Program-made: the position numbers and the translations under genes
Shown here: positions 30,799 through 41,491 of the stretch, piece after piece
Layout: each line of letters opens with the position of its first letter
How positions within the stretch are numbered: the first letter of the stretch is position 1
Assembly: GCF_000485595.1 (NCBI RefSeq)
Contig: NW_014577891.1
Span: 1-53,203 of the forward strand
Direction: 5' to 3'
DNA: 53,203 nucleotides
Origin: Priapulus caudatus
Taxonomy: Eukaryota; Priapulida; Priapulimorpha; Priapulimorphida; Priapulidae
Notes under the pieces: model-generated
What the model saw: only the letters and a program-made list of their open reading frames with translations
Told to the model about the DNA's origin: nothing
Database searches by the model: none

Positions 30799-31280
30799 GG
30801 GACATCATTCTGAAGGGGAGGCTGGCAGAGGCAGTCCATGAGGAGGGCTTGCAACGGGAATTAAGGCGCCTCAACTTCGAGTCCCCAGCCCTGACCTATT
30901 TCGAGTTGCAGGACCGGGCGATGCAGTGGCTGGGCACCAGCTGTGACAAGGGTCGTCACCGTGTCGCTATGGACCAGGAGGTCACCTCTGAGGCTGTCGA
31001 CCCAGTGGTGGCTGCTATCAAGCAACAAGGCGACCAGTTAGCTGAAGTATTAAAGCAGCAGCAGCAGCAAATGTCTGTCATGATGGATATGCTGCGACAA
31101 CAGGCGAGTGGGGGTCGACCTGTCAACAGGGGCCCACGGCGCCAGTATGGGGCTGACAAGAGCCCCATGCTTTGTTGGAGTTGCCAGTCCCCGGGCCATA
31201 TTCAAAGGAACTGCCCGGATAAGGGGAATGGGCCGGTGGGGCCACCCCAGGTTTCCAGGCCAAATTTGTCGGAAAACTAA
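30793..31280 (+). pseudogene. gag: gag, 3' part with zinc knuckle
   Basis: In frame from the insertion border: RDIILKGRLAEAVHEE, QRELRRLNFESPALTYFELQ, a coiled Gln-rich stretch, then the nucleocapsid knuckle CWSCQSPGHIQRNC (CX2CX4HX4C) near 31,170-31,211. This binds retrotransposon RNA. The frame stops at 31,278-31,280. Protease lies in the -1 frame just after, as expected for gag-pol frameshifting in this group. Confidence 0.88.
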
Positions 31281-31955
31281 AGTCGCCTGTTGCAGTGAGC
31301 TGTGCGGCAGGCTGTGAGTCCGTGGAAACGGACAGGGTAGGCTCACTTTTAAAAAAAGCAGTAGGAGAGTGCCCCGAGGCCCTAGTTAAGATAGCTGGGG
31401 CGGAGATGAAATGTTTGCTGGACACGGGAGCTCAGGTTTCCACGGTAACGGAATCATTCTTCCGTGAGCAACTGAGCAACGGTGAGCATCCCAAGGATGT
31501 GTCCGATTTCATCTCCATTTCTAGTGCCCAGGGCTTGAAAGTCCCTTACTGAGGCTATATAGAACGCGACCTTGAGATCTGCGGGCATACCTTCCACAGG
31601 ATGGGATTCCTGGTAGTGTGCGACCCAGAAGGGACCCCCATGGAGAATTGGAAGCGGTTAGTTCCGGGGGTAATTGGGAGTAACCTGCGAAAAATGCGGA
31701 CAGCTCTCAAGGAGAAGTGGGGCGAGACCTATCTTAAGGATTTGGCAGACTCCAGCCGAGTAGATGGGAGTCACTAGGCTCATGTCCTTGCCTTATATGG
31801 AGCAATCGAAACTAAGGCAGAAGCGGACCATGCTGAACCAAGCACCTCCAGGGTAAGGGTAGCTGGTAGAGGGCCACAGCTGATACCAACCCGGTCAGTG
31901 AGGATACTGGAGGGCACGTGCATGGGGGCTATAGAAGAGCACCTCGTTATGTAGA
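31270..31955 (+). pseudogene. pol: pol, protease segment
   Basis: The frame at 31,295-31,552 contains MKCLLDTGAQVSTV, an intact aspartic protease DTG active site that would cut Gag-Pol. A TGA at 31,550 follows. The same frame continues recognisably (HRMGFLVVCD, VPGVIGSNLR) through a TAG at 31,777 to about 31,950, where the reading frame shifts into that of the long pol frame. At least three breaks separate protease from RT. Confidence 0.85.
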
Positions 31956-31956
31956 G

Positions 31957-34900
31957 CACCAAGAGGAAATTCTACCAGCTCTTCCTACGGGCCTCGCTGT
32001 GGGCAGGACTTGCTCCCAGCTAGGCCGTTCAGGAGGAGTCCCAATACAGGTGACCAACTGGAGTGGCAGCGACCTCTATCTGAATCCACGGACGCCTGTG
32101 GGCATTGTGGAACCGGTCACGCTGACCCCCCATCTAAGGATCCATCCCGTGAGTCTCCATGAGGTGCGGATAAAAGAGGTTGGTGTAAGGCGGGCCAATG
32201 ACGTAGCCCATGACCTGATCAGTCGGATGGACATAGGCGATGGACTCACAAAGGATCAGCATAAGGTATTGAACGCCCTAATCAGGAAGCATCAGCATGT
32301 GTTCAGCCGAGACGGAGATGACATAGGCTACTGTGACATAGTCACCCACAGGATCCACACCTCAGATGATAAGCCAGTGAGGGTGGCTCACATGAGTGTT
32401 CCGCCAAAGCAATGGAAGGAAGTGGAAGACTTTATCAAGTCGGCATTGGAGAGGGACATTATCCGTGAATCCAACAGTCCTTACGCATCTCCAGTGGTGT
32501 TGGTGAGGAAACCATCAGGGAAGTTCCGGGTCTGCCAGCATTACAGGGTGCTAAACCTCAAGACAACCCGGAAGACTTACCCCTTACCCCGCATCAATGA
32601 TGCCCTCAGGGCTTTGACAGGTGGGAAGTACTTCTGCAGCCTAGACCTGGCCCACGGCTTCTACCAGCTACCAGTGGCTGAGGAGGACCGGCACAAGACC
32701 GCCTTCAGACCTGGCACAGGTGGGCTTTATGAAATCTGTCGCATGCCGATGGGTTTGTGCAATGCTCCAGGGACTTTTATGCGGCTGATGGACCGCATAT
32801 TTGGAGATCAGAATTTCCAAACACTGATCAACTATCTGGACTATCTTTTGGTATTCGGTTCATCGCGAAACCACATGATCGAACGTCTGGATATGGTGTT
32901 AGAACGTCTCGGCAAGCATAATCTCAAGGTGAAGCCAGAGAAATGTAGTGTGGTCAAAAAACACATCAGGTACTTAGGCCACATGGTGTCTGCCGATAGT
33001 ATTTTCCTTGACCCAGAAAAGGTTAGAGTGATGCAGGAGTGGGAGGTCCCGCGGACAAAACGTCAACTTCGGTCATTCCTTGGCCTTTCGGGTTACTACC
33101 GCCAGTTCATGAAAGGCTTCTCACAGTTGGCTGCACCACTGCATGCGCTGATAGGAGGACCCAGCAAATCTAACCAGAAAAGGAGGAATCCCTCAAGGGA
33201 CATCACTGTGGACTGGACTGGAAACTGCCAGGTGGCCTTTGAAGAACTGAAGAGGTTGCTAATCTCTGCTCCCATTCTGGGGCACCCTGACTTCTCGCAG
33301 CCATTCATTGTAGAGACACATGCAAGCCTCCAGGGTTTGGGTGCAGTGCTATGCCAGGAAGTTGAGAAAAAACGTACTGTCATATGCTATGCGAGTCGGG
33401 GGCTGCGGAAGGCAGAGCGGAACATGGACAACTACAGCAGCAAGAAGCTTGAACTGCTGGCCTTAAAGTGGGCCATTACAGAAAAGTTCAGGGACATGCT
33501 CCTGGGATCCCGGTTTACAGTATACACTGATAACAACCCTTTGTGTTACCTGCAAACAACGGCCAAGCTGAACGCCACTGAAATGCGATGGGCAGCAGAG
33601 TTGGCTTCCTTTCACTTCCCCGTGAGGTACAAGCCAGGACGCGCGAATGTGGTACCAGACATCCTGAACCGGAAGGGAAATCATGGCAAGGAGCCAGCTA
33701 GCTCACGCTTTGAAGAGATTTTAGCGGAACCAGTCGCTGCCAGTCTGGATCGGCATCTCCAAGCTACCAACCTACCAGAGGACCTGAAGGAGGCCGTTAT
33801 CAACTGTGTAGCGCCCCAGTGGATGCAGGATTTCAGCACACGGTCCAGACAGACGGTCCCTGCTGCTACAGGCGCATTGCCTGAAATACCCAGACCAGAG
33901 CTGAGCAAGCTGCAACAGGATGACCCAATACTTAGGAGGATCTGGCACTGGTGGGATAAGAAGCAAGCCCCTACAGTGCGAGAACTGAAACAGGAACCCA
34001 AGGAGGTCCGAAGGGTGCTGCGCGACTGGGTCCACTTGAGGTCCGTAGACAACGTACTTCACCGAGTATTGGTGGAATGCGGTCAGAACGTGCAGCAGGT
34101 GCTGCTTCCGGCTGCCCTGAAAGCATCAGTACTACAGGCTGTACGTGATCAGGCTGGACACCAAGGCATAGAAAGAACCCTACGTCTCGCGAGGGCCAGA
34201 TGCTTTTGGCCAAACATGGCTAGAGAGGTCGAGCAGCATGTCAAGAAGTGCCAACGTTGCACCTTGGCAAAAGCTGGGAAGCGACCCCAAACAGCCATGG
34301 GAAGCCTGAAAGCAAGTCGACCACAGGAAGTAGTGGCGATTGACTTTACAGTGTTGGAGCCTGGTCTAGGAGGTAAGGAGGACGTATTGGTGATGACCGA
34401 TGTGTTCACCAAGTACATGCAGGCCATAGCCGTCAAGGACCAGAAGGCTACCACGGTGGCTAAGACACTGGTAGACCACTGGTTTGTCCGGTTTGGAGTG
34501 CTTAGGAGACTGCACAGTGACCAAGGTCGTAATTTTAAGAGCCAAATCGTTCGGGAGCTATGCACGTTATATGGGGTGTCCAAGAGTCGCACAACTCCTT
34601 ACCATCCTGAAAGAAATAAACAGTGTGAACGATTCAACAGGACAATGCATGACTTGTTGAGGACACTCGAGCCCCGAAAGAAGAGGCGATGGCCAGAATA
34701 CCTGTCAGGCTTGGTATATGCCTACAACTGCACACCTCACACTACCACCGGGTTCTCCCCCTATTTCCTCTTCTTTGGACGAGAGCCAAAACTCCCAATC
34801 GACCACCTCTTAGGAGAGGCCAAGGATGAAAATGGGGGAGGTGACGTCAGTCAGTGGGTGGCCGACCACTACGAGCGTCTCGAGGCGCCCCGCACACAGG

Positions 34901-35643
34901 CATTAAGACGAACGGAGGAAGAGGCACTTCGACGACAGTCATTGACAAATAAGAAGGCCCAGGATACCAGTATCCCAATTGGGGGAAGGGTCTTCCTGAA
35001 GAACCAGGGATACAAGGGTAGACACAAAATCTAGGACGTCTGGAACCCCGAGCCACACCAAGTGGTTAGGCTGCCTGACTCTGAAAGCCTTGTCTACCAC
35101 GTCATGTTGCTGGAGAATCCAGGTGTGACCAGGACGCTGCACCACAACCAGCTGTTAGACTCCCGGGAGCTGGTCTCGGACTTGCATGGCAAGGGTCCGG
35201 GCTCCAGTGGAAGCCTACAGGTGCGGACAGTCAGTGACAGATTCGACACATCTGACACTGAGGATGAAGGCCACTTCGGGGTTTGGCACCCACGGGAAGT
35301 CGACACCACCGATGGCAAGCTGACCTGTGAAGACGCCATGGAGTCGGCGGAATCAGAAACCGAAGATATCCCTCAGGAAGGCCACCCATCCAACAGTGAG
35401 GCAAACAGCAGCGAGGAGGGGAGTTTGGAGTCCAACTCCGTAGATAATGGTTCACGCAAGACAGAACGTGCAAATGCGGGGAACCATTCTAACCTCCACC
35501 ACCTCCCCAAATCTGTCCTCAAGCAGGAGACTCGCAGGTCTAAAGTGAAAAGGTCACTAGGTCGTCCTTGTCCCCAGGTATTGGCTAATATCAGCGAGAC
35601 CCAGCTGTTATTGGTCCAGATGTTAGCCGGTGCCAATAGGTGA
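31957..35643 (+). pseudogene. pol: pol: reverse transcriptase, RNase H, integrase
   Basis: A long frame, open to 35,031, with a TAG at 35,032-35,034, then open again in the same frame to 35,643. RT (about 32,400-32,900) has SLDLAHGFYQL, but the conserved box reads YLDY, with Tyr (32,842-32,844) at the second catalytic Asp position. RNase H (33,300-33,660) reads VETHAS, with His (33,319-33,321) where the first Asp is normal. The integrase zinc module has GHQG...CQRC, with the first His position apparently Arg. The integrase core keeps its acidic triad (IDFT, HSDQGRNF, CERFNRT). After the TAG come the C-terminal chromatin/DNA-binding part and a Ser/Glu/Asp-rich tail. Inactive by several independent lesions. 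Confidence 0.93.
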
Positions 35644-35734
35644 AATCCTTCAGGGCATGACAAATATTGCAGTGGCCCTTGCTCAGTCATTGAGCGGGTC
35701 AATCCAATAAGTGTAAGGAAGGGAGTGCAATCCT

Positions 35735-35752
35735 GGGAAAAAATGGGGGAGA
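35735..35752 (+). other. Polypurine tract
   Basis: gggaaaaaatgggggaga directly precedes the 3' LTR and would prime plus-strand synthesis. One T interrupts it. Confidence 0.85.
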
Positions 35753-36102
35753 TGTGACATGCCAAATTGTCACAGGGTTGTTGTGATTGTTTGGTGCTGC
35801 CCTCGAGTGGCGAAAGGAGAGAAAAGATAGACGGCAGCACTACAGCGAACAAATGGCAGACTAGGCCACCATGCTGGATCAGATAGAAAGCAGAAGAAAG
35901 CATTCTGCTAATTAGTAATATATATCGGTCAACATCTACGAGGTTATCGTGTGACCCAGGGCAGTTTATTGCCCGCGAAGTTAGCGTGGTCAGTCCTACA
36001 GTAGCATGATCTAGCCCGATCATGTACTTGGCTCCCTAGAGGTTTTTCACAAATAAATCGTCTACCCCGCACTTGATTGTTGGTCTTTTTCCGGACCTCA
36101 CA
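35753..36102 (+). repeat. 3' LTR
   Basis: TGTGACATGCCAAATTGTCA ... ccggacctca-ca, 350 bp, with aataaa at about 36,052. About 11 bp shorter than the 5' LTR, mainly by loss near 36,041. Confidence 0.92.
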
Positions 36103-36119
36103 TTAGAAAGACTTTTTTC

Positions 36120-36337
36120 AACTTCAATTTCACAGAAATGATGACCTATCTCGAATAAAATGTGCACCACAGATCCGCGTGTGCTCGTTGGGTACCCAGT
36201 TGTCGCGGCGAATTGAGTTCATCCATAGGCTCCCAAGCTCACTATCGGTTGGAATCCGAAGTGATTGAAAAGAATTTGAAAGGAGCCTCCTTTGAACTCT
36301 GATTTGTGCACCCTATCGCACAACAGCTCGAAGGCAT
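36120..36337 (-). pseudogene. THAP-DDE transposase pseudogene, exon 1 (THAP zinc finger)
   Basis: The minus-strand ATG at 36,337 begins MPSSCCAIGCTNQSSKEAPF, the CX2-4C half of a THAP C2CH finger with the typical start. After SITSDSNR come two stops and a frame change. The matching continuation is RRDNWVPNEHTRICGAHF, giving the C-x2-H half. The exon ends near 36,138, possibly at TCT|GTGAAA. THAP fingers bind the transposon's own ends. Exon 2 (27,472) supplies DPDYVPSVF to finish the domain, so the gypsy element occupies the first intron. Confidence 0.82.
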
Positions 36338-36535
36338 TGTTAATTATTCACAGTGAATCGGTGATTTGATGGATTGAAAGATTCTTGTATCTTGGATCTC
36401 TTCATGCGCAATCGTGTGTGGCAAAGTCGAGGGCCAAAGTGTTGGGATTTTTGCCACACGCTCTATTGCGCATGCCCACGCGCAGCGCATTGTGGGATAC
36501 TATAGTATGGCAACGCACGGGGGATGGAATTCATG

Positions 36536-36567
36536 TATAGCCCGCGTACAGTTGCCGCAGGGCTATA
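36536..36567. repeat. Short 'tagcccgc' foldback
   Basis: tatagcccgcgtacagttgc then cgcagggctata. Another partial member of the 87-bp family. Confidence 0.65.
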
Positions 36568-36923
36568 GAACATTCTATTACGAATGCTAGGGGCCAACTT
36601 ATTCATGGTTACTCACAGCTATAAAACGTCAGGGGTAGGCAATTAATGCCTCTCATCCGATGTGAATATGTCTTAAGGATACTCTCCACCTTTTGCACGG
36701 GTATTGCTCTAATGATGATTAAACGTTTATTGATGAATGAATCGAATCAATCACACGTTTTATTTATAGAGGAGATGCTCTCTATGCTCTAGCCAAAAAA
36801 TTTCATGAAATTTCCAGCACCTAATTATGTAACCACACAAATGTTGAATTTTTATGTAAAAATTGTTTTTTGGATATTTCTCAATTACCACATAGAGTGA
36901 GGAAGCAAAATTTTCGCCACAGG
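36568..36923. other. No gene recognised
   Basis: AT-rich; would be upstream DNA of the minus-strand THAP-DDE pseudogene. No clear promoter or transposon end found. Confidence 0.4.
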
Positions 36924-37530
36924 TTAAAGGGATCGTTTACTCTAGGTTATAGTGTTATTTTCAGTTAATTTAGGTTAAAATTACGCTACAAAAAACGCTT
37001 TCATCGTTCAATCACTATTAGAAATATTATTAAAAAATATTTTAAAACTAACGACTACAGTTTGATTACAACGATGGTGGCGCCACTCAAAGCGCACGAT
37101 CTGATAAGTTGCGCAAAACGACTTTTTAGCCAAGGGCTACAGACCGAGGGCGTTACTAATTTATTAATTTAAAAGCAAAAGGATTGTAATATCTTATAAA
37201 CGACATATAGTTTCAGTTATATTATGGACAAATTTGTCATAAAATGAACATTGTTCGGTTAAATAACATTTAGGTATAAATATAATTGCACCTTTGTGAT
37301 TAGCCCTCGGTCTGTAACGTGCAAAATAAATTGGCAAATGCGCAACTTTTCAGGGTGGCAGCACGGCCGCGGGTGTCAATAGCGCCGTTCAAATTTCGTA
37401 GCGTTGATGTATAATTAATTATAACAATTAAATTGGGTATCTGGTAACAAGTACGTGTGGGTATAGACGATTTGTTATACAGTAAGTACAGTTGTATGCA
37501 GTAAACTCCTAGAGTCTACTATACCTTTAA
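36924..37530. mobile_element. 599-bp TTAA element (empty form)
   Basis: The element at 36,928-37,526 begins agggatcgtttactctagg and ends cctagagtctactataccт-like sequence (..agtctactatacct). TTAA flanks both sides (36,924-36,927 and 37,527-37,530). It matches both outer portions of 19,785-23,537 in inverted orientation but lacks the gypsy insertion, so it shows the pre-insertion structure. Non-coding. Confidence 0.88.
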
Positions 37531-37536
37531 GCATAA

Positions 37537-38243
37537 TATCAAGAGCGTATAAAGAAGGAGAGCGTACAACGGTGAAATACTGAAACCATGTTGCAGTATT
37601 AGTCAAATAAATAAACTTTTCCCGTTTTATTTTGACGATTCTTTGCAGTATTATTGATCAGCTGTCCTACCTTGCTAATATAAAACAAACCGCTTGTCCC
37701 TACGATGCCTCTACGCTGAGATAATGAGCGGTGAAAATCTCGATGACTAGGCACTGCGACCCTCTCTCGCTTTGAGATAACTTCGGGAGACCTCGCGTGT
37801 TTCCGTCAATGATTGACAAATGGAATGAATGACGTCTGTTATTGATTGCCATAGTGATGACCCCCACCCGTGCCCACCTCACGCCCACCTCACGCTGGAT
37901 GTATATAGTAAACTCTGGTAGTATGACGTGAGTCAGCGCTAACATGGCGCTATACAGCGGCGACCGGAAGCAATACACTTGCCACAAAGCGAGAGAGGGT
38001 CGCAGTGCCTAGTCATCTGATTCGGATTTCGGCGAAAAAACCAGATTTTCGCAGCTCATCTCAGCGTAGGGGCATCGTAGGGACAAGCAGTTTGTTTTAT
38101 ATTAGCAAGGTAGGACAGCTGATCAATAATACTGCAAAGAATCGTCAAAATAAAACGGGGAAAGTTTATTTATTCGACTAATACTGCAACATGGTTTCAG
38201 AATTTCACCGTTGTGCGCTCTCCTTCTTTATACGCTCTTGATA
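37537..38243. mobile_element. 703-bp foldback element with ~185-235 bp arms
   Basis: The element at 37,539-38,241: left arm tcaagagcgtataaagaagg ... and its complement at the right end (to 38,241). The arms continue inward with a short break through gatgactaggcactgcgacc (37,742-37,774) and its complement (37,985-38,017). Flanking TA on both sides is compatible with Tc1/mariner-type insertion. The central ~210 bp is unique and non-coding. A short related palindrome is at 39,243-39,290. Confidence 0.85.
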
Positions 38244-38797
38244 ATATGTACCAAAATAGCGCATCAGGATTTTTCTTTAAGTTTCATATTTACTGAGAAA
38301 AATGAATTGAACTGCTTAAAAATCAAGTTGTGTTAGAATTGAAAAATTGTGCGAATAAAGAGGCATAACTCATAAAATACGGGACTTAATAACAATCCAT
38401 GAGGCGCTTTTTTACAGCAATATGTTACCATTAAAACGACTCGAGTGTCAAATTAAATGATTCCTAGTTGTAATCACAGAGAAATATACATTTATACATC
38501 GACTACTATGTCAGAAATCGAAACGGAGAAATCAGCGTTTTTCTATTTTTCACAATGATCGACCGCCTGTGTGCAAAATGGGTGAACGTATGTGAAACGT
38601 CTACTGTTAGTACTTACTGTGACATATTCATGACTAACTGACACCACTAAATTTGTAAAATGTTTAGTGCACCTTGAGAAATTGTGAGAAATTACGAGGT
38701 TACCAGTAATTGCAATTTCATGCAAAACGTGCGAACACCGCCCATTGCCTGATGTTACTAAGCTATATGTCAACAAACGCGCACCTAATGTAAGGTG
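38244..38797. other. No gene recognised
   Basis: AT-rich; short open frames only. Confidence 0.5.
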
Positions 38798-39217
38798 TGT
38801 AGATTTAGATTTTAGATTTTTTTAGATTCGATTTAGATTTAGATTTAGATTTAGATTTTAGATTTAGATTTTAGATTTAGATTATTTTTAGATTTTGAAA
38901 TTTATTTACACTTTAAAGTTTATTACATTGTTACATATATCACAACAAGTTAAAAAAAAAAAATACAGCGAGGGAGGGCGAATTGACTATACAGTCTTCA
39001 AGTCAGCCACTCCGCTAACTACAGTTAGTTACTTAAAGTTGATTCAAGACTTGAACCATGAATGACAATACGATTGGATAATACAAAAATATATATGAGC
39101 GTTGTTATGAAAAATAAATAAATTATAAGTAAACTACATGCAAATTACCCTGAGTCCTCATGAGCCTGAAGACCGCAATACAAAATATACATATGCAGGT
39201 CCCAAATATATATATAT
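38798..39217 (-). repeat. LINE-tail-like repeat, copy 1
   Basis: (TTTAGA)n at 38,805-38,895, then a ~320-bp body (gaaatttatttacactttaa ... caaattaccctgagtcctca) ending in (AT)n and a 10-N gap (39,218-39,227). Read on the minus strand it looks like the 3' end of a non-LTR retrotransposon finishing in an (ATCTAA)n tail. Copy 2 is at 40,686. Confidence 0.65.
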
Positions 39218-39242
39218 NNNNNNNNNNCCACTTTATGGGTGA

Positions 39243-39290
39243 TATCAAGCGCGTATAAAGAAGGTTTTCTTTACACGCTCTTGGGGATAT
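39243..39290. repeat. Short palindrome related to the 703-bp foldback
   Basis: gatatcaagcgcgtataaag then aaggttttctttacacgctcttg. Minimal version of the 37.5-kb foldback ends. Confidence 0.65.
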
Positions 39291-39574
39291 ATATATATAA
39301 TAACGCAAATGTGACCAACTTTCTAGCTAGTCTTGTCATCTACGGGCGCTGACGGCACGGCGGCCTTCTTAGCAGCGCACGAATTGTCATCGTTGACGTC
39401 GCAGCTGCTTCGAATGCGTACACATCGCACATCGGACATCACCAACCCTATGCCAAGCACAGGCACTTGGGACAGAGTCAGTAAAAACTGAAAATAATAT
39501 GAACGCACATTCACAAATAGGCCCTACTACCGTACCTGTACAGTTCCACTGTATGGGAGGGGATATGTGTCAAA

Positions 39575-40200
39575 ATTCAAACGTTCAATTGATCGATTGA
39601 TTGATCAATTGAACGGTCGTTTAATCATTCAAACGTTCAATTGGTCGATTGATTGTTCAATTAAACAGTCGTTTAATCATTCAAACGTTTAATTGATCGA
39701 TTGATTGTTCAATTTAACAGTCGTTTAATCATTCAAACATTTAATTGATCGATTGATTGTTCAATTGAACAGTCGTTTAATCATTCAAACGTTCAATTGA
39801 TCGATTAATTGTTCAATTTAACAGTCGTTTAATCATTCAAACATTTAATTGATCGATTGATTGTTCAATTGAACAGTCGTGTAATCATTCAAACGTTCAA
39901 TTGATCGATTGATTGTTCAATTAAACAGTCGTTTAATCATTCAAACATTTAATTGATCAATTGATTGTTCAATTTAACAGTCGTTTAATCATTCAAACAT
40001 TTAATTGATCAATTGATTGTTCAATTGAACAGTCGTTTAATCATTCAAACGTTCAATTGATCGATTAATTGTTAAATTAAACAGTCGTGTAATCAAACAA
40101 ACGTTCAATTGATCGATTGATTGTTCAATTCAACAGTCGTTTAATCATTTGATACTTCAATTGGTCGATTGATCGTTCAATTGAACACTCGTTTAATCAA
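39575..40200. repeat. 52-bp palindromic minisatellite, about 12 units
   Basis: Unit steps are exactly 52 bp at 39,627, 39,679, 39,731 and 39,783. Each unit contains attcaaacgttcaattgatc, gattgattgttcaatt and acagtcgtttaatc; the words cgttcaattgatcgattga and tcaattgaac are self-complementary. Confidence 0.93.
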
Positions 40201-40587
40201 TTGACAAATCAAAGGCACGAATACTGAATAGGCGTCTTGAATCATGGAATGGACAATTGAGCAATTGCCAAATTGACTCGCCAATCGACAAATCAAACGT
40301 ATACCTACTGCACATGCGCACATGCTATTTTTTTAAACTGCCTTGACTTGAGTACATTTAATAATACAATAATATTTTATATGCATAATTAGATCGGAAC
40401 CAATGTAGACCATGTAGCCATGTATTGTACGTATTCAATACGAAACTACCATAGACTACCGTACGCCTGTATAAGTTGTACTGTGTTAGTGAATAGTGTG
40501 TAGGCCTACATATCGTAGGTATTAGGTCGGGGAGTACGTCTGTTTCCCCATCTTCAGAAGAAGTAAGCCTACATAAGGGCTCATAGG

Positions 40588-40680
40588 GACTATGTCCCCC
40601 AGGGTACTGCCGGAACGTACCCTGGTCACTATTTGATTCCTGTTTCCGGCAGTACCCTGGGAGACATAGACCCTCTCAGC
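40588..40680. repeat. 'cagggtactgccgg' palindrome element
   Basis: ctatgtcccccagggtactg and its complement cagtaccctgggagacatag bracket a ~35-bp spacer. Related to copies at 6.3-6.9 kb. Confidence 0.75.
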
Positions 40681-40685
40681 ACTAG

Positions 40686-41046
40686 TAGATTTAGATTTTT
40701 TATAATTTATATTTATATTTAGATTTAGATTTTGAAATTTATTTACGCTTTCAAGTATATTACATTGTTACATATATCACAACAAGTTTTTTTAAATAAA
40801 TACAGCGAGGGAGGGCGAATTGACTATACAGTCTTCAAGTCAGCCTAACTGAAGTTAGTTACTTAAAGTTAAACCATGAATGACAATTCGATTGGATAAT
40901 ACAAAAATATATATGAGCGTTGTTATAAAAAATAAATAAATTAGAAATAAACTACATGCAAATTACCATGAGTCCACACGAGCCTGAAGACCGCAATACA
41001 AAATACTTGGGACCTGCATATGTTATATATATATATATATATATAT
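40686..41046 (-). repeat. LINE-tail-like repeat, copy 2
   Basis: Same body as 38,896-39,217, about 95% alike, also beginning in tagattt repeats and ending in (AT)n. Same orientation. Confidence 0.7.
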
Positions 41047-41491
41047 GACTATCAGAAAAGAAAAAGCCCTCACAGACGCATAGCTGAACAATAAGTGACA
41101 GGGAAAGAAAAAATTAAAGCCTCACGCAGGTGAGTAGAATAGCTAGCGAGGTGAAAGAACTATTTTGGGCAGCGTGGGATAGTTCACCTATCACCGGAAG
41201 ATGACAGCTGTAGAAGGGTTGATGCTGAATGATATTGGCTTAGTAAATATTGTGAAAATGCTGGTCGTATCATGTCTCTGACGTCATCAGTGATGTCAGC
41301 CGCAGCTCACTACACTTGTACGCGGGCAATCAAAACACTGAAAGTTTACATGTATTGTTATATGGAGAAATGAGCATGTACAGAGGTAGCACATAGTGTT
41401 AGCCATCGAATAAAGTTGAAAATGAAAAATCGGTAAAATTTTGCCTTAAACCTTCTGAATCATATATATTGTTTATGTTAGTAATTTGGTC
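41047..41491. other. No gene recognised
   Basis: No supportable feature. Confidence 0.5.

Larger units (their letters stand above)
28047..36106 (+). mobile_element. Ty3/gypsy LTR retrotransposon, complete but inactivated
   Basis: 28,051-36,102, with LTRs at both ends, a primer-binding site, gag, protease-RT-RNase H-integrase and a polypurine tract. Flanked by ttag on both sides (28,047-28,050 and 36,103-36,106); the preceding base could make this a 5-bp duplication. It inserted in the intron between exons 1 and 2 of the minus-strand THAP-DDE pseudogene and runs in the opposite direction. Later it received a 1.5-kb hAT-like insertion in gag. LTRs differ in length (361 vs 350 bp) and by scattered substitutions, so the insertion is not recent. 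Confidence 0.93.

Noticed and set aside
39575-40200. CRISPR-like appearance of regular repeats
   Set aside because: Units are contiguous 52-bp tandem repeats with no unique spacers, in a eukaryotic context.
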